Origin: Verrucomicrobiota bacterium
GTDB taxonomy: Bacteria > Verrucomicrobiota > Verrucomicrobiia > Limisphaerales > J093
Assembly: GCA_016716505.1 (NCBI GenBank)
Contig: JADJWF010000005.1
Coordinates: 186,001-250,000, forward strand
Direction: 5' to 3'
DNA: 64,000 nucleotides
The translations under genes were made by a program, and so were the position numbers. Below are positions 27,142 to 35,958 of this stretch, one piece after another. The notes below the pieces were generated by a model, which saw nothing but the letters and a program-made list of their open reading frames with translations, had not been told where the DNA came from and searched no databases. The number at the start of each line of letters is the position of its first letter. The stretch's first letter is position 1.

Positions 27142-28017
27142 ATGAAACGAACCTTGATATTTCTGACTTCCGCCGTGGCGGCGCTCTCGGTGAGCGGCGC
27201 CGATTCCGCTGCTTTGCCCGACGAAAAGGCCAAGGTGAGCTACAGCATGGGGATGAACATGGGCAATACGCTGCGCCGCCTTGGCGTGGGCGTGGATGAG
27301 GTGGATCCGGCCCTGATCATCCGGGGCATCCGGGACGCCCAGGGCGGCGCGCCGACGCTCCTGACCGACCAGGAGATGATGACCACCTTGCAGACCTTCC
27401 AGCGGGAATCCCAGAACCGCCTGGCCGAGCGCAACAAAAAGGCCGGCGAAGAGTTCCTGGCCAAGAACCGTTCGGCAGCGGGTGTCAAAACGCTGGAGGT
27501 CAAGCTGCCAGGCGACAAGACCGTCGAGATGCAGTACAAGATTCTCGCCGAGGGCACCGGTCAACCGCCGGGAACCAACGACACCGTGACGGTCAACTAT
27601 CGCGGCACGCTGATTGATGGCACGGAGTTCGACAGTTCTTACAGTCGCAACCAGCCGGCCACCTTCTCCCTGAATCGCGTCATTCGCGGCTGGACCGAGG
27701 GGCTGCAGCTCCTCAAGCCGGGCGGCAAGGCCATGCTGTACATTCCGCCCGAACTCGCTTACGGCGCCCAAGGCACGGGCCCGAAGATCGGCCCCAACTC
27801 AACCCTGATCTTCGAAGTCGAACTGCTCTCCACGCAGGCGCCCGCGACCCCGCCGGCCCCGCCCAGCGTCAGCAGCCAGCCCATCACCAGCGACATCATC
27901 AAGGTGCCGTCGAAGGAGGAACTGGAAAAGGGCGCGAAGATCGAAGTGATCAAGGCATCCGATCTCGAGAAGCTGAAAGAGCAGGAGAAGGCCAAGGCAC
28001 AGGGCGACAAGAAGTAG
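27142..28017 (+). CDS. Exported FKBP-type peptidyl-prolyl isomerase
   Basis: It has 291 residues from ATG 27142, which begins a signal peptide (MKRTLIFLTSAVAALSVSGA). An FKBP N-terminal dimerisation domain follows (KVSYSMGMNMGNTLRRLG, about 30-120), then the FKBP catalytic domain (VTVNYRGTLIDGTEFDSSY ... GGKAMLYIPPELAYG, about 150-235) with the conserved aromatic/Asp pocket. A Lys/Glu-rich tail ends the protein. It resembles FkpA/Mip periplasmic isomerases. A longer upstream start would place the signal peptide internally and is rejected. A strong terminator follows. Confidence 0.94.
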   Translation: MKRTLIFLTSAVAALSVSGADSAALPDEKAKVSYSMGMNMGNTLRRLGVGVDEVDPALIIRGIRDAQGGAPTLLTDQEMMTTLQTFQRESQNRLAERNKKAGEEFLAKNRSAAGVKTLEVKLPGDKTVEMQYKILAEGTGQPPGTNDTVTVNYRGTLIDGTEFDSSYSRNQPATFSLNRVIRGWTEGLQLLKPGGKAMLYIPPELAYGAQGTGPKIGPNSTLIFEVELLSTQAPATPPAPPSVSSQPITSDIIKVPSKEELEKGAKIEVIKASDLEKLKEQEKAKAQGDKK

Positions 28018-28045
28018 CGGAGCGCCGCTGGATCGCTTTTACCGC

Positions 28046-28070
28046 AGGCCGCCTTCGGGCGGCCTTTTTT
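28046..28070 (+). terminator. Rho-independent terminator of the FKBP gene
   Basis: AGGCCGCC (28046-28053) and GGCGGCCT (28058-28065) form an 8-bp stem with a TTCG tetraloop, followed by TTTTT. It lies 28 bp after the FKBP stop and ends its transcript before pheT. Confidence 0.93.
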
Positions 28071-28148
28071 GTGCGCGTCCCCCGGCCGCTGACGCAAAAG
28101 TGCTTGGGTGCCGCACCGGCCTTCCCCTACGCTCTGCGGCCCTGAGCA

Positions 28149-30623
28149 ATGAAAGTCACTCTCAACTGGCTCAAGCAGTATGTGGACTTCGACGGTTCTC
28201 CCGCCGACCTGGCCGGGCGGCTGACCATGTTGGGCCTCGAGGTCGAAGGCATCGAGCGGCTGGGCGGAGAGTTTGACGGGATCGTGGTGGCGGAAGTCAT
28301 CACCCGCGAAAGGCACCCGAACGCCGACAAGTTGTCCGTGTGCCGGGTGAACGACGGCAAGGGCGAACGGCAGATCGTCTGCGGCGCGCAGAACTTCAAG
28401 CCCGGGGACAAGGTGCCCCTGATCCTGCCTGGAGCCTCCCTGCCGGCGAAGCCGGGTGAGCCGCCGTTCACGATCAAGGTGGGCAAGATTCGCGGAGTGG
28501 AGTCGCACGGCATGATGTGCTCGCCCCAGGAACTGGGGCTGGCGACCGAGGCGGACGGCCTGCTGATCCTGTCCCCCGATGCCAGGGTAGGGCAGCCCTT
28601 TGCCGAGTACCTCGGCCGCGCCGGCAGCGACGTGGTGTACGACCTCGAAGTCACCCCGAACCGCCCTGATCTGAACAGCGTGATCGGCATCGCGCGCGAA
28701 ATCGCGGCCGTCACCGGCAATCCGCTGCGTCTGCCGCCGGTGGATGATTTTCCCCGCGTACCGGGCCAGCCGGCGGCCGAGGACCTGGTGGCGGTGCGGA
28801 TCGAAGACCCCGCGCTGTGTCCCCGCTACACCGCCCGGGTGGTGCGTGGGGTCAAGATCGGCCCCAGCCCCGACTGGTTGCGCACGGCGCTGGAGAAGGT
28901 GGGCCTGCGCTCGATCAACAACGTCGTGGATGTGACGAACTTCGTGATGCTCGAGTGTGGCCAGCCTTTGCACGCCTTCGATTACCACCTCGTGGCCGCG
29001 GGGGCGGGCGGCAAGCCGACGATCGTGGTGCGCCGCGCCCGCGACGGGGAGGAGTTTGTCACGCTCGATGGTCAGAAGCGTGTGCTGACGGGCGAGATGC
29101 TTCTGATCGCCGACGAGCAGAAAGGTATCGCATTGGCGGGGGTGATGGGCGGCCAGAATTCCGAAATCAACGCCGCCACCACCGATGTCCTGATTGAGAG
29201 CGCGTACTTTCAGCCCACCAACGTCCGCCGGACCGCGAAGGCGCTGGGACTCCGCACCGACGCCAGCTATCGGTTTGAGCGGGGCGCGGATTGGGGCATT
29301 ACCGAATGGGCCAGCCGGCGTTGCGCGCAACTCATCCTCCAAGTGGCGGGCGGTGCAATCGTCCCCGGGGTCGTGGACGCCTGTCCGCAGCCGTTTGAAC
29401 CCCGCCAGATCTCGCTCCGGCATCACAAGGTGAGCGAGTTGTTGGGCGTGCCGATTCCGCCGGCGGAGATCGAGTTTTTCCTCGGCCAGCTCGGCCTCAA
29501 GATCACCGGTCGAAAGGCTCGGCCGGTGGACTCACCCGCCGACTCGGTTGAGCCGGTCACTTTCCGCATCCCATCCTGGCGCGTGGACCTCAAGCGCGAG
29601 GTGGATCTGATCGAGGAAGTCTGCCGCCTGTACGGGGTGGACAGGATTCCCGCCACGCCGCCGCGGGGCGCAACGGGCAGCAACGCTTTCGACGCCGTTC
29701 ATGACGACTATGCCGGAGTGCGGCACCTGCTAACGGGTCTGGGGCTGGACGAGGCTCAGGGACAGACGCTGGTGGCCGAAGACGTGGCGGCCCTCGTGGC
29801 CGGAGCGAATGACCTGGTGCGGCTCGCCAACCCGCTCAGCGCGGACATGAACGTGCTCCGGCCCAGCCTGTTGCCGGGGTTGCTCGATTCGTTGCGCCAC
29901 AACCTGAGTCGCCAGAATGCCGACCTCGCGCTGTTCGAGGTGGGCCGCGTGTTCCACGCGCGAGGGGCTGCGTCGCCCCGGGAGTCGCGGCGGCTGGCGC
30001 TTGCGCTCACGGGGCGGCGGTTTCCGCGCTTCTGGACCGGCGACGACCGGGAGGCGCTGGTGGACGCCTACGATCTGAAAGGCGTGCTCGAGGAGTTGTT
30101 CGACCATCTCGGGTTGCGCGGGGTGGCGTATGCGCGACGCGCGGAAAATCCGCCGTTCTTCATCGAGTCAGCGGCCCTCAGCCTGGGCGGCAAGGTGCCG
30201 CTCGGTGAAATGGGTCAATTGTGTCCCACCCTCGCCAAGCGGTTTGACCTGCGCCAGCCGGTGTTCCTCGCCGAACTGGACCTCGATCAACTGCTGGCAC
30301 GACGGAACCCGACCAAGTCCTTCAAGCCGTTGCCGGCCTTCCCGAGCATCCGGCGGGATGTCGCGATGTTGGTGCCCGAGGCGACGACGCATGGCGCGGT
30401 CTTGGAGGTCGTGCGCCAGACGCGGCCGCGGGACCTCGAAAGTGTCGAGTTGTTCGATGTGTTCCGGGGACGGAACGTGCCGCCGGGTCAGAAGAGCGTT
30501 GCCTATGCGTTCACCTACCGCGCGGCGGATCGCACGCTGACCGACGCCGAGGTCAACGCCACTCACGATCAGGTCGTCGCGCAGTTGAAGCAGCGGTTGG
30601 CGGCGGTCATCCGCGATTCCTGA
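28149..30623 (+). CDS. pheT: Phenylalanine--tRNA ligase beta subunit
   Basis: It has 824 residues, as expected for PheT. Order: N-terminal B1/B2 EMAP-like tRNA-binding domain (FDGIVVAEVITRERHPNADKL), B3/B4 editing domain (about 210-380), B5 domain, the catalytic-like core (RRDVAML), and C-terminal FDX-ACB anticodon-binding domain ending in the DRTLTDAEVNATHDQVV helix. It pairs with PheS, which is not in this window, so here pheT is separated from pheS. It begins 78 bp after the FKBP terminator. The CotH-like gene follows 8 bp later on the same strand. Confidence 0.97.
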   Translation: MKVTLNWLKQYVDFDGSPADLAGRLTMLGLEVEGIERLGGEFDGIVVAEVITRERHPNADKLSVCRVNDGKGERQIVCGAQNFKPGDKVPLILPGASLPAKPGEPPFTIKVGKIRGVESHGMMCSPQELGLATEADGLLILSPDARVGQPFAEYLGRAGSDVVYDLEVTPNRPDLNSVIGIAREIAAVTGNPLRLPPVDDFPRVPGQPAAEDLVAVRIEDPALCPRYTARVVRGVKIGPSPDWLRTALEKVGLRSINNVVDVTNFVMLECGQPLHAFDYHLVAAGAGGKPTIVVRRARDGEEFVTLDGQKRVLTGEMLLIADEQKGIALAGVMGGQNSEINAATTDVLIESAYFQPTNVRRTAKALGLRTDASYRFERGADWGITEWASRRCAQLILQVAGGAIVPGVVDACPQPFEPRQISLRHHKVSELLGVPIPPAEIEFFLGQLGLKITGRKARPVDSPADSVEPVTFRIPSWRVDLKREVDLIEEVCRLYGVDRIPATPPRGATGSNAFDAVHDDYAGVRHLLTGLGLDEAQGQTLVAEDVAALVAGANDLVRLANPLSADMNVLRPSLLPGLLDSLRHNLSRQNADLALFEVGRVFHARGAASPRESRRLALALTGRRFPRFWTGDDREALVDAYDLKGVLEELFDHLGLRGVAYARRAENPPFFIESAALSLGGKVPLGEMGQLCPTLAKRFDLRQPVFLAELDLDQLLARRNPTKSFKPLPAFPSIRRDVAMLVPEATTHGAVLEVVRQTRPRDLESVELFDVFRGRNVPPGQKSVAYAFTYRAADRTLTDAEVNATHDQVVAQLKQRLAAVIRDS

Positions 30624-30631
30624 GCACCACG

Positions 30632-32239
30632 ATGCGGACGGTCTGGGCAAGCCTGGTCTGCTGGCTCATCGCGGGCGCGACGCTGGCGTCCACCAACGCT
30701 CCCCTGCCGGCGGGGTTTCTGCTGCGGCCGGGAACCACGCCGGGTGGCGAAATCTTCGACCAGCCGACCGTGCTCGACTTTCATATTCAGCTCACCCGCC
30801 AGAACCTGGGCGCCCTGCGCCGCGAGCCCCGCGAATACACCGAGACCACGGTGGTGGTGAATGGGCAGACCTACACGAACGTGGGCGTGAAGCTAAAAGG
30901 CGCGGCCGGCAGTTTCCGTAGCGTGGATGACCAGCCCGCGATGACACTGCACTTCAGCAAGTGGGTGAAGGGCCGGCGCGTCTTCGGCCTCCGCCGTCTG
31001 CACTTGAACAACTCCGTCCAGGACCCGAGTTATCTGAACGAGTACGTCGGCGGCACGCTGTTTCGCGATGCGGGCGTGCCCACGCCGCGATCGGCATGGG
31101 CCAAGGTGCGGCTGGCCGACCGTGATTTGGGACTGTACGTGCTCAAGGAAGCGTTCGAGGAGGAGTTTCTCCGGACGTTTTTCGGCAACGCGGACGGTAA
31201 CCTGTACGACGGCGGGTTTGTTCGGGACATAGACCAGGAACTGGAACTCGAATCCGGCTTCGGCCCGAAGGACCGCGCCGACTTGCGCGCCCTGGCCGAG
31301 GCGGCTCGCGAAGAGGATGAGGCCAAACGCTGGGCGCGCCTCGGGGAACTGGTGGACGTGGACAAGTTTGCCACCTACGCCGCCCTCTCCGTGATGCTCG
31401 TGGATTGGGACGGCTACCCGCTGAACCGGAACAACTATCGCATCTATTTCCGCCCCGACGACGGGCGGGCCGTGTTCCTGCCGCACGGCATGGACCAATT
31501 ATTTCAGCGCTCGTATATGGAACTCGACACCGGCTGGACCGGGCTCGTCGCGTGGGGCCTGCTGGAAACCACCGCCGGCCGTCAGCTTTACGAGGAGCGA
31601 TGCCGGCAGGTGTACACGAACATCTTCCGCTGGGAGCGCATGACCAATCTGATCGCCAGCGCGGTCGAGGTGTTGCGGCCCGTGCAGCCGGACATGGACC
31701 AGCGCGCGGACGAACTGGTTTACCGGATCCAGTCCCGGCTGCGTGTGTTGCGTCGCGATCCTTTGCTCAAGCCGGCGGTCGCGGTCACGACGCCGTCGCC
31801 CGCCGCCTCCCAACCGGCGGATGGCATCCGGCCCGAAGGCTGGTGGTCTCAGCCTGGCGGGGAGGCGAACTTGGAAGGGCCGGTGGAAAGCGACGGCCTG
31901 CGGGTGCTAAAGATTCTGGCCTACGGCCACACCACGGCGTCGTGGCGCAGCAAGGTTCGCCTCGCGCCCGGCCGGTATTCCTTTGAGGGCCGCGCCCGCG
32001 CGATGGGGGTGCGCGCCGTTCGTGACGAGCGGGGAGAAGGCGCCGGGCTGCGCATTTCGGGTCGGCCCGGTAGCCGGGATAATCAGCTCTCCGGGAACTC
32101 GTCGTGGGTGACCCTGAGCCAGACCTTCCACGTCACCGCGGAAGCCCCCGAGGTGACGCTGGTCTGTGAACTCCGCGCGGACACGGGCGAAGTTCACTTT
32201 GATCTCGATTCGCTCCGGGTGCGGCCGCTGCCGCCCTGA
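30632..32239 (+). CDS. CotH kinase-family secreted protein
   Basis: It has 535 residues with an N-terminal signal (LVCWLIAGATLASTNA). The kinase-like core shows VKLKGAAGSFR, YVLKEAFEEEFL, DGNLYDGG and the catalytic-region VDWDGYPLNRNNYRIYF with a downstream FLPHGMDQLF. The C-terminus is a carbohydrate-binding-like beta-sandwich. CotH proteins of spore formers phosphorylate coat proteins; in bacteria such as this they are exported and of unknown substrate. VTC and DUF4956 genes, often found with CotH, occur about 14 kb away (43542-46898 block), so they may work together, but linkage is only suggestive. Confidence 0.88.
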   Translation: MRTVWASLVCWLIAGATLASTNAPLPAGFLLRPGTTPGGEIFDQPTVLDFHIQLTRQNLGALRREPREYTETTVVVNGQTYTNVGVKLKGAAGSFRSVDDQPAMTLHFSKWVKGRRVFGLRRLHLNNSVQDPSYLNEYVGGTLFRDAGVPTPRSAWAKVRLADRDLGLYVLKEAFEEEFLRTFFGNADGNLYDGGFVRDIDQELELESGFGPKDRADLRALAEAAREEDEAKRWARLGELVDVDKFATYAALSVMLVDWDGYPLNRNNYRIYFRPDDGRAVFLPHGMDQLFQRSYMELDTGWTGLVAWGLLETTAGRQLYEERCRQVYTNIFRWERMTNLIASAVEVLRPVQPDMDQRADELVYRIQSRLRVLRRDPLLKPAVAVTTPSPAASQPADGIRPEGWWSQPGGEANLEGPVESDGLRVLKILAYGHTTASWRSKVRLAPGRYSFEGRARAMGVRAVRDERGEGAGLRISGRPGSRDNQLSGNSSWVTLSQTFHVTAEAPEVTLVCELRADTGEVHFDLDSLRVRPLPP

Positions 32240-32287
32240 CCACCCGGCAATCTGGCCACGCCTTTCGCCAGGCTCGCCGTTTCTTCG

Positions 32288-32803
32288 ATGATGCTGCCGT
32301 ACAAGATTTCAACGCTCCTCTACTGCTTCAATCACCTCGACGAGGTGCTGCTGCTGGAGCGCGCCCAGGAGCCGAATCTCGGCCTCTGGAGTCCGCCGGG
32401 CGGCAAACTCCAAACCGAGACCGGCGAATCGCCCTTCGCCTGTGCCTGCCGCGAGGCGGAGGAAGAGTTGGAACAGTGCATCCATCCTTCGGACCTGCAT
32501 CTCACCGGTTTGGTCAGCGAGCATGGCTATCAGGGCCAGGCGCACTGGCTGATGTTCTTGTTCGAATTGAAGCCCCGCCTGGCAGCACCGCCTCCACCCA
32601 TCCGTGAAGGTCGCTTTGCGTTTTTCTCCCGCGAGGAACTCGCCCGTTTGAACGTGCCCGCCACCGACCGCGAGATGATCTGGCCTCTCTTCTGGCGGCA
32701 TCGGGGTGGATTCTTCGCCGCGCATTGTCGGACCGATCCGGACGGCACCAACCACTGGTCCATCGAGGAATCGTGCCCGGCCACTCCCCGCGCCCGCGCA
32801 TGA
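32288..32803 (+). CDS. Nudix hydrolase (MutT-like)
   Basis: This 171-residue Nudix protein has the box GKLQTETGESPFACACREAEEELEQ, all catalytic Glu residues in place (REAEEEL). It begins MMLPYKISTLLYCFN with the hydrophobic strand that precedes the box. It looks like the (8-oxo)dGTP/ADP-ribose-type Nudix group, but the substrate is not determined. Its TGA overlaps the tadA start (ATGA). Confidence 0.85.
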   Translation: MMLPYKISTLLYCFNHLDEVLLLERAQEPNLGLWSPPGGKLQTETGESPFACACREAEEELEQCIHPSDLHLTGLVSEHGYQGQAHWLMFLFELKPRLAAPPPPIREGRFAFFSREELARLNVPATDREMIWPLFWRHRGGFFAAHCRTDPDGTNHWSIEESCPATPRARA

Positions 32804-33336
32804 GTAACGACGTCATTGATCTGCGCAGCGACGACTACTTCATGGGCGAGGCGTTGCGCCAGGCGCAGCGTGCCTATGCCGCGGGGGAAGTCCCCGTGGG
32901 CGCGGTCATTGTGCGGGCCGATCGCATCATCGCCCGGGCTTGGAACCAGGTGGAACTGCTCAAGGACGCGACCGCCCATGCTGAAATGCTCGCGCTGACG
33001 CAGGCGCAGGCGGCCGTCGGCGACTGGCGGCTGACGGACTGCACGCTCTACGTGACGAAGGAGCCGTGTCCCATGTGCGCCGGAGCCATCGTCCACGCGC
33101 GTCTGCAACGAGTGGTGTTTGGCGCGCCCGATCCCAAGGCGGGGGCGGCAGGCGGTGTCCTGAACCTGCTCCAGTTCCCGACCTTCAACCACCGGTGCGC
33201 CATCACGCCCGGCGTGCGCCTTGAAGAGTGCCGCGCCCTGTTGCGCGATTTCTTTCTCGAACAGCGGGCGGCCAACCGGCAGGCGCGGGAGGCCTCGGCT
33301 TCCGTGGAAATGCCCCCGCCGGAAGCGGCGCCGTAG
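32800..33336 (+). CDS. tadA: tRNA(adenine34) deaminase (TadA)
   Basis: This deaminase converts A34 to inosine in tRNA-Arg. It is 178 residues from ATG 32800, overlapping the Nudix stop by ATGA. The zinc-binding/catalytic motifs are HAEM with His60 and Glu62, and PCPMC with Cys90 and Cys93. The insert FGAPDPKAGAAGGVLNLL is a TadA signature. A TTG at 32725 would only add a basic, non-conserved segment and is rejected. A Pro-rich tail ends the protein. Confidence 0.95.
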   Translation: MSNDVIDLRSDDYFMGEALRQAQRAYAAGEVPVGAVIVRADRIIARAWNQVELLKDATAHAEMLALTQAQAAVGDWRLTDCTLYVTKEPCPMCAGAIVHARLQRVVFGAPDPKAGAAGGVLNLLQFPTFNHRCAITPGVRLEECRALLRDFFLEQRAANRQAREASASVEMPPPEAAP

Positions 33337-33482
33337 TTCCGGTCATTCCGGGACCAAGTGTGGAGCGTTCCCATCTGCGCAGTAGCGCCGTCCGTGCCGA
33401 CGGCGGCAAATGGTTGGCCAGCGGGACGCCGCCGCAACCTGCCGGCGAGGAACGCCGGCGCTGCATCATTTCTGGAAACGCT

Positions 33483-34577
33483 CTATTCCCAACGCAGTTC
33501 GATCGCGCCGGGGACGAGGTCAATGCTGATAATCGTCACCGCGCGGCAATGGCGCAGACGGAAGTACTGGTTGGCGGAGGGCAGCGGGACGATCAGGAGT
33601 CGCTCCGCGCCATCGGCGACCACGGGGGCCAGCTCAATAAACGGGCCTTCGGGCAAGGCTGCCGCCTCGACCACGGGCGGGGTCTCGCGCGCTGATTCCG
33701 CGGCAATCACGCTGCGAATCCACGCCAGCCGCGCCGACACGCGTGTCGCGTAGAACGCCGCCGGCACCGGCACGTCGTCGTCGGGTACGAGGGTCCACCG
33801 GGAGTTGGCGCCAAACTCCAGTAACCGCCGCTTGTCGAACAGCGCGGCGGAAAACGCCTCGCTGGAGCCGACCTGGCGGAACGGACCGTCCACCGCGAAA
33901 TTGACGCCCGCCAGCTTCCACTGGCCGCCCTCGCGGAGAAAGAGTCCGCTGCCCGAATCCCCACCGGCCAGCATCGCTTCATTCGGTCCGGCGCCTTGAT
34001 CGAAGAGCGCTTTCAATTGTTCCCCTCCTCGTGAGCCGGTTTCCACGCCGGCAATCGTGTTCTCGCCCCAGCGCAGCCGGCCGTCGTTGGCGCCCCAGCG
34101 CCAGCCGCGCAACCCTGGATTGACGCCGCCGGCAACGGTCACAGCCTCACCGCGCCGCAGGCCGTGGCCGAACACGACGCACGCCGCCCCAACCTCCGTG
34201 CTGCCCTCGTAGAGCGGAGCGCTCAGGGGGAATTCGCCGCAGACCTTCCAGATCATCAAATCACTCTGGGGATCGGCGAAGCTGGCCAGCGTCGGATACG
34301 GCCGGCCGTCAAAGACAAACACGTCCCCGACCGCTCCACCGACGTGTTGGGCGGTCAGGAAGAGATTGGGCGCGATCACAGTGCCGCCGAAGCCGCGCCA
34401 GTTCCCCTGCCACTGCCAGCCCGAATCGCGAAGGTCACCCGTCGGCGGAGTGGTGTTGAAATCGGGGTCGTCGGTCGAAAGGAAAACAACACTCTTGGCC
34501 GGCAGAGCAATGGTCAGCAACGCGGCGACGGCACTGATCCAGAATCTCCCGCTCGACTGTCCTTGTCTGGGCAACAT
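33483..34577 (-). CDS. Secreted trypsin-like serine protease
   Basis: It is a 364-residue protein starting at ATG 34577, which begins a signal peptide (RFWISAVAALLTIALPAKS). The chymotrypsin-fold triad is visible: His78 in FLTAQHVGG, Asp106 in SDLMIW, and Ser208 in AGGDSGSGLF. The C-terminal 120 residues are a beta-rich extension. It is presumably periplasmic or secreted. Although the reading frame stays open back to 35492, that extension lies inside purM and is rejected. The next gene downstream in the window is tadA, convergent. Confidence 0.86.
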   Translation of the reverse strand: MLPRQGQSSGRFWISAVAALLTIALPAKSVVFLSTDDPDFNTTPPTGDLRDSGWQWQGNWRGFGGTVIAPNLFLTAQHVGGAVGDVFVFDGRPYPTLASFADPQSDLMIWKVCGEFPLSAPLYEGSTEVGAACVVFGHGLRRGEAVTVAGGVNPGLRGWRWGANDGRLRWGENTIAGVETGSRGGEQLKALFDQGAGPNEAMLAGGDSGSGLFLREGGQWKLAGVNFAVDGPFRQVGSSEAFSAALFDKRRLLEFGANSRWTLVPDDDVPVPAAFYATRVSARLAWIRSVIAAESARETPPVVEAAALPEGPFIELAPVVADGAERLLIVPLPSANQYFRLRHCRAVTIISIDLVPGAIELRWE

Positions 34578-34696
34578 CCGCACCGGGCAACGATGCCCCA
34601 CTGCGGACGACCGGCAAACCCCGGCGACGTCAGGCAGCTTGAAAGGAGGGCTTCGGCGCCGGCGCAGCGGGGCGAGCTGGTGACCGGCCACCCGCG

Positions 34697-35755
34697 TCAC
34701 GCCACCCGCGTCCGGCCGTCGCCCTTCACGACCTCGCCGATGATCCAAGCCCGATGGTCTTGAGCTTCGATGAACCGCAGGATCGCGTCCGCTTTGGACT
34801 CGGCCACGATGGCCACCATGCCGATGCCCATGTTGAAGACCTGGTACAGCTCGTCTTCGGGCACGCCGCCCTTCTCGGCGAGGATGCGAAAGATGGCGGG
34901 CATCTCCCAGGAACCCCGGCGGATTACCGCATCGCAGTTGGGCGGGAGCACGCGCGGGAGGTTGTCCACGAAGCCGCCGCCCGTGATGTGGGCGAAGGCG
35001 CAGATCGGCCCGGCCAGGTTGCCGGCGCGGTTGAACCGCTTCAGCAGCATTTGAATCAGCGGCCCGTAGCTGCGATGCACCCGCAGCAGTTCTTCGCCGA
35101 GCGTCCCGGCCAAACCCGTCACGCGGCTGTTGGGCTTGAGCTTGAGTTGTTCGAAAAAGATTCGACGGGCCAGCGAGTAGCCGTTCGTGTGGAGGCCATT
35201 GGAGCCGATGCCAATCACGGCGTCCCCGATGCGGACGGTGTCGCGGCCGTTCAGAATGCGGGACTGCTCGACGACGCCGACGATGGTCCCGGAAACGTCG
35301 TATTCGCCGGGCTGGTAGAAATCGGGCATCTGGGCGGTCTCGCCGCCGATCAGCGCGCAGCGGTTTTCGGCACACGCCTTGGCGAAGCCGCGAATGATGT
35401 CGGTGAACACCCGGGGCTCCAGCTTGCCGGTGCCGATGTAGTCGAGGAAGAACAGCGGTTCGGCGCCCAGCACGGCGATGTCGTTGACGCAATGATTGAC
35501 GAGGTCCTGGCCGATTGTGTCGTGCCGGTCCATCGCGAAGGCGATCTTCAGCTTGGTGCCCACTCCGTCCACGCTGGAGACCAGCACCGGGTGGCGGTAC
35601 CGCTTGCGGTCCAGCGCGAACAAGCCGCCAAAACCGCCCACCTGGCTCAGAACCTCGGCCCGATGGGTCGAGGCGAGCAATTGCGGCAGCGTGCTCTTGA
35701 CGCGATTGCCGAGGTCAATGTCCACACCGGCGGCGGCGTATGCTTTGGGTTTCAT
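34697..35755 (-). CDS. purM: Phosphoribosylformylglycinamidine cyclo-ligase
   Basis: PurM closes the imidazole ring of AIR in purine synthesis. The protein starts at ATG 35755 with MKPKAYAAAGVDIDLGNR and shows the PurM N-terminal VDGVGTKLK and dimer-interface GNGxH-type segments (IGIGSNGLHTNGYSLAR), then HITGGGFVDNLPR and the final VFNMGIGMV. The 352-residue length is typical. A TTG/other start at 35941 is rejected because its translation is non-homologous. It is the only purine gene in the window. Confidence 0.96.
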   Translation of the reverse strand: MKPKAYAAAGVDIDLGNRVKSTLPQLLASTHRAEVLSQVGGFGGLFALDRKRYRHPVLVSSVDGVGTKLKIAFAMDRHDTIGQDLVNHCVNDIAVLGAEPLFFLDYIGTGKLEPRVFTDIIRGFAKACAENRCALIGGETAQMPDFYQPGEYDVSGTIVGVVEQSRILNGRDTVRIGDAVIGIGSNGLHTNGYSLARRIFFEQLKLKPNSRVTGLAGTLGEELLRVHRSYGPLIQMLLKRFNRAGNLAGPICAFAHITGGGFVDNLPRVLPPNCDAVIRRGSWEMPAIFRILAEKGGVPEDELYQVFNMGIGMVAIVAESKADAILRFIEAQDHRAWIIGEVVKGDGRTRVA

Positions 35756-35958
35756 GCGTGTCCCGAGGAAATAGTATTCGAGCCAGGCTCGCGGGTGTCG
35801 AGCGCAATGGCCCGGGTATCGGCGCGCCATCGGCCTGAGACATCTGTTTCCAACGCACCACCGTTGCGCTAGGCTCACGGTCGGGTCGTTTCTGCAGAAA
35901 CCTGCGGCCGGGGCACCGGGCGGGCCCCGACTGACGGCCACACAACCATTCGCATTCT

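Noticed and set aside
34578..35492. N-terminal 300-residue extension of the protease ORF.
   Set aside because: It lies within purM on the same strand in another frame, and its translation lacks motifs. The ATG at 34577 opens a signal peptide.
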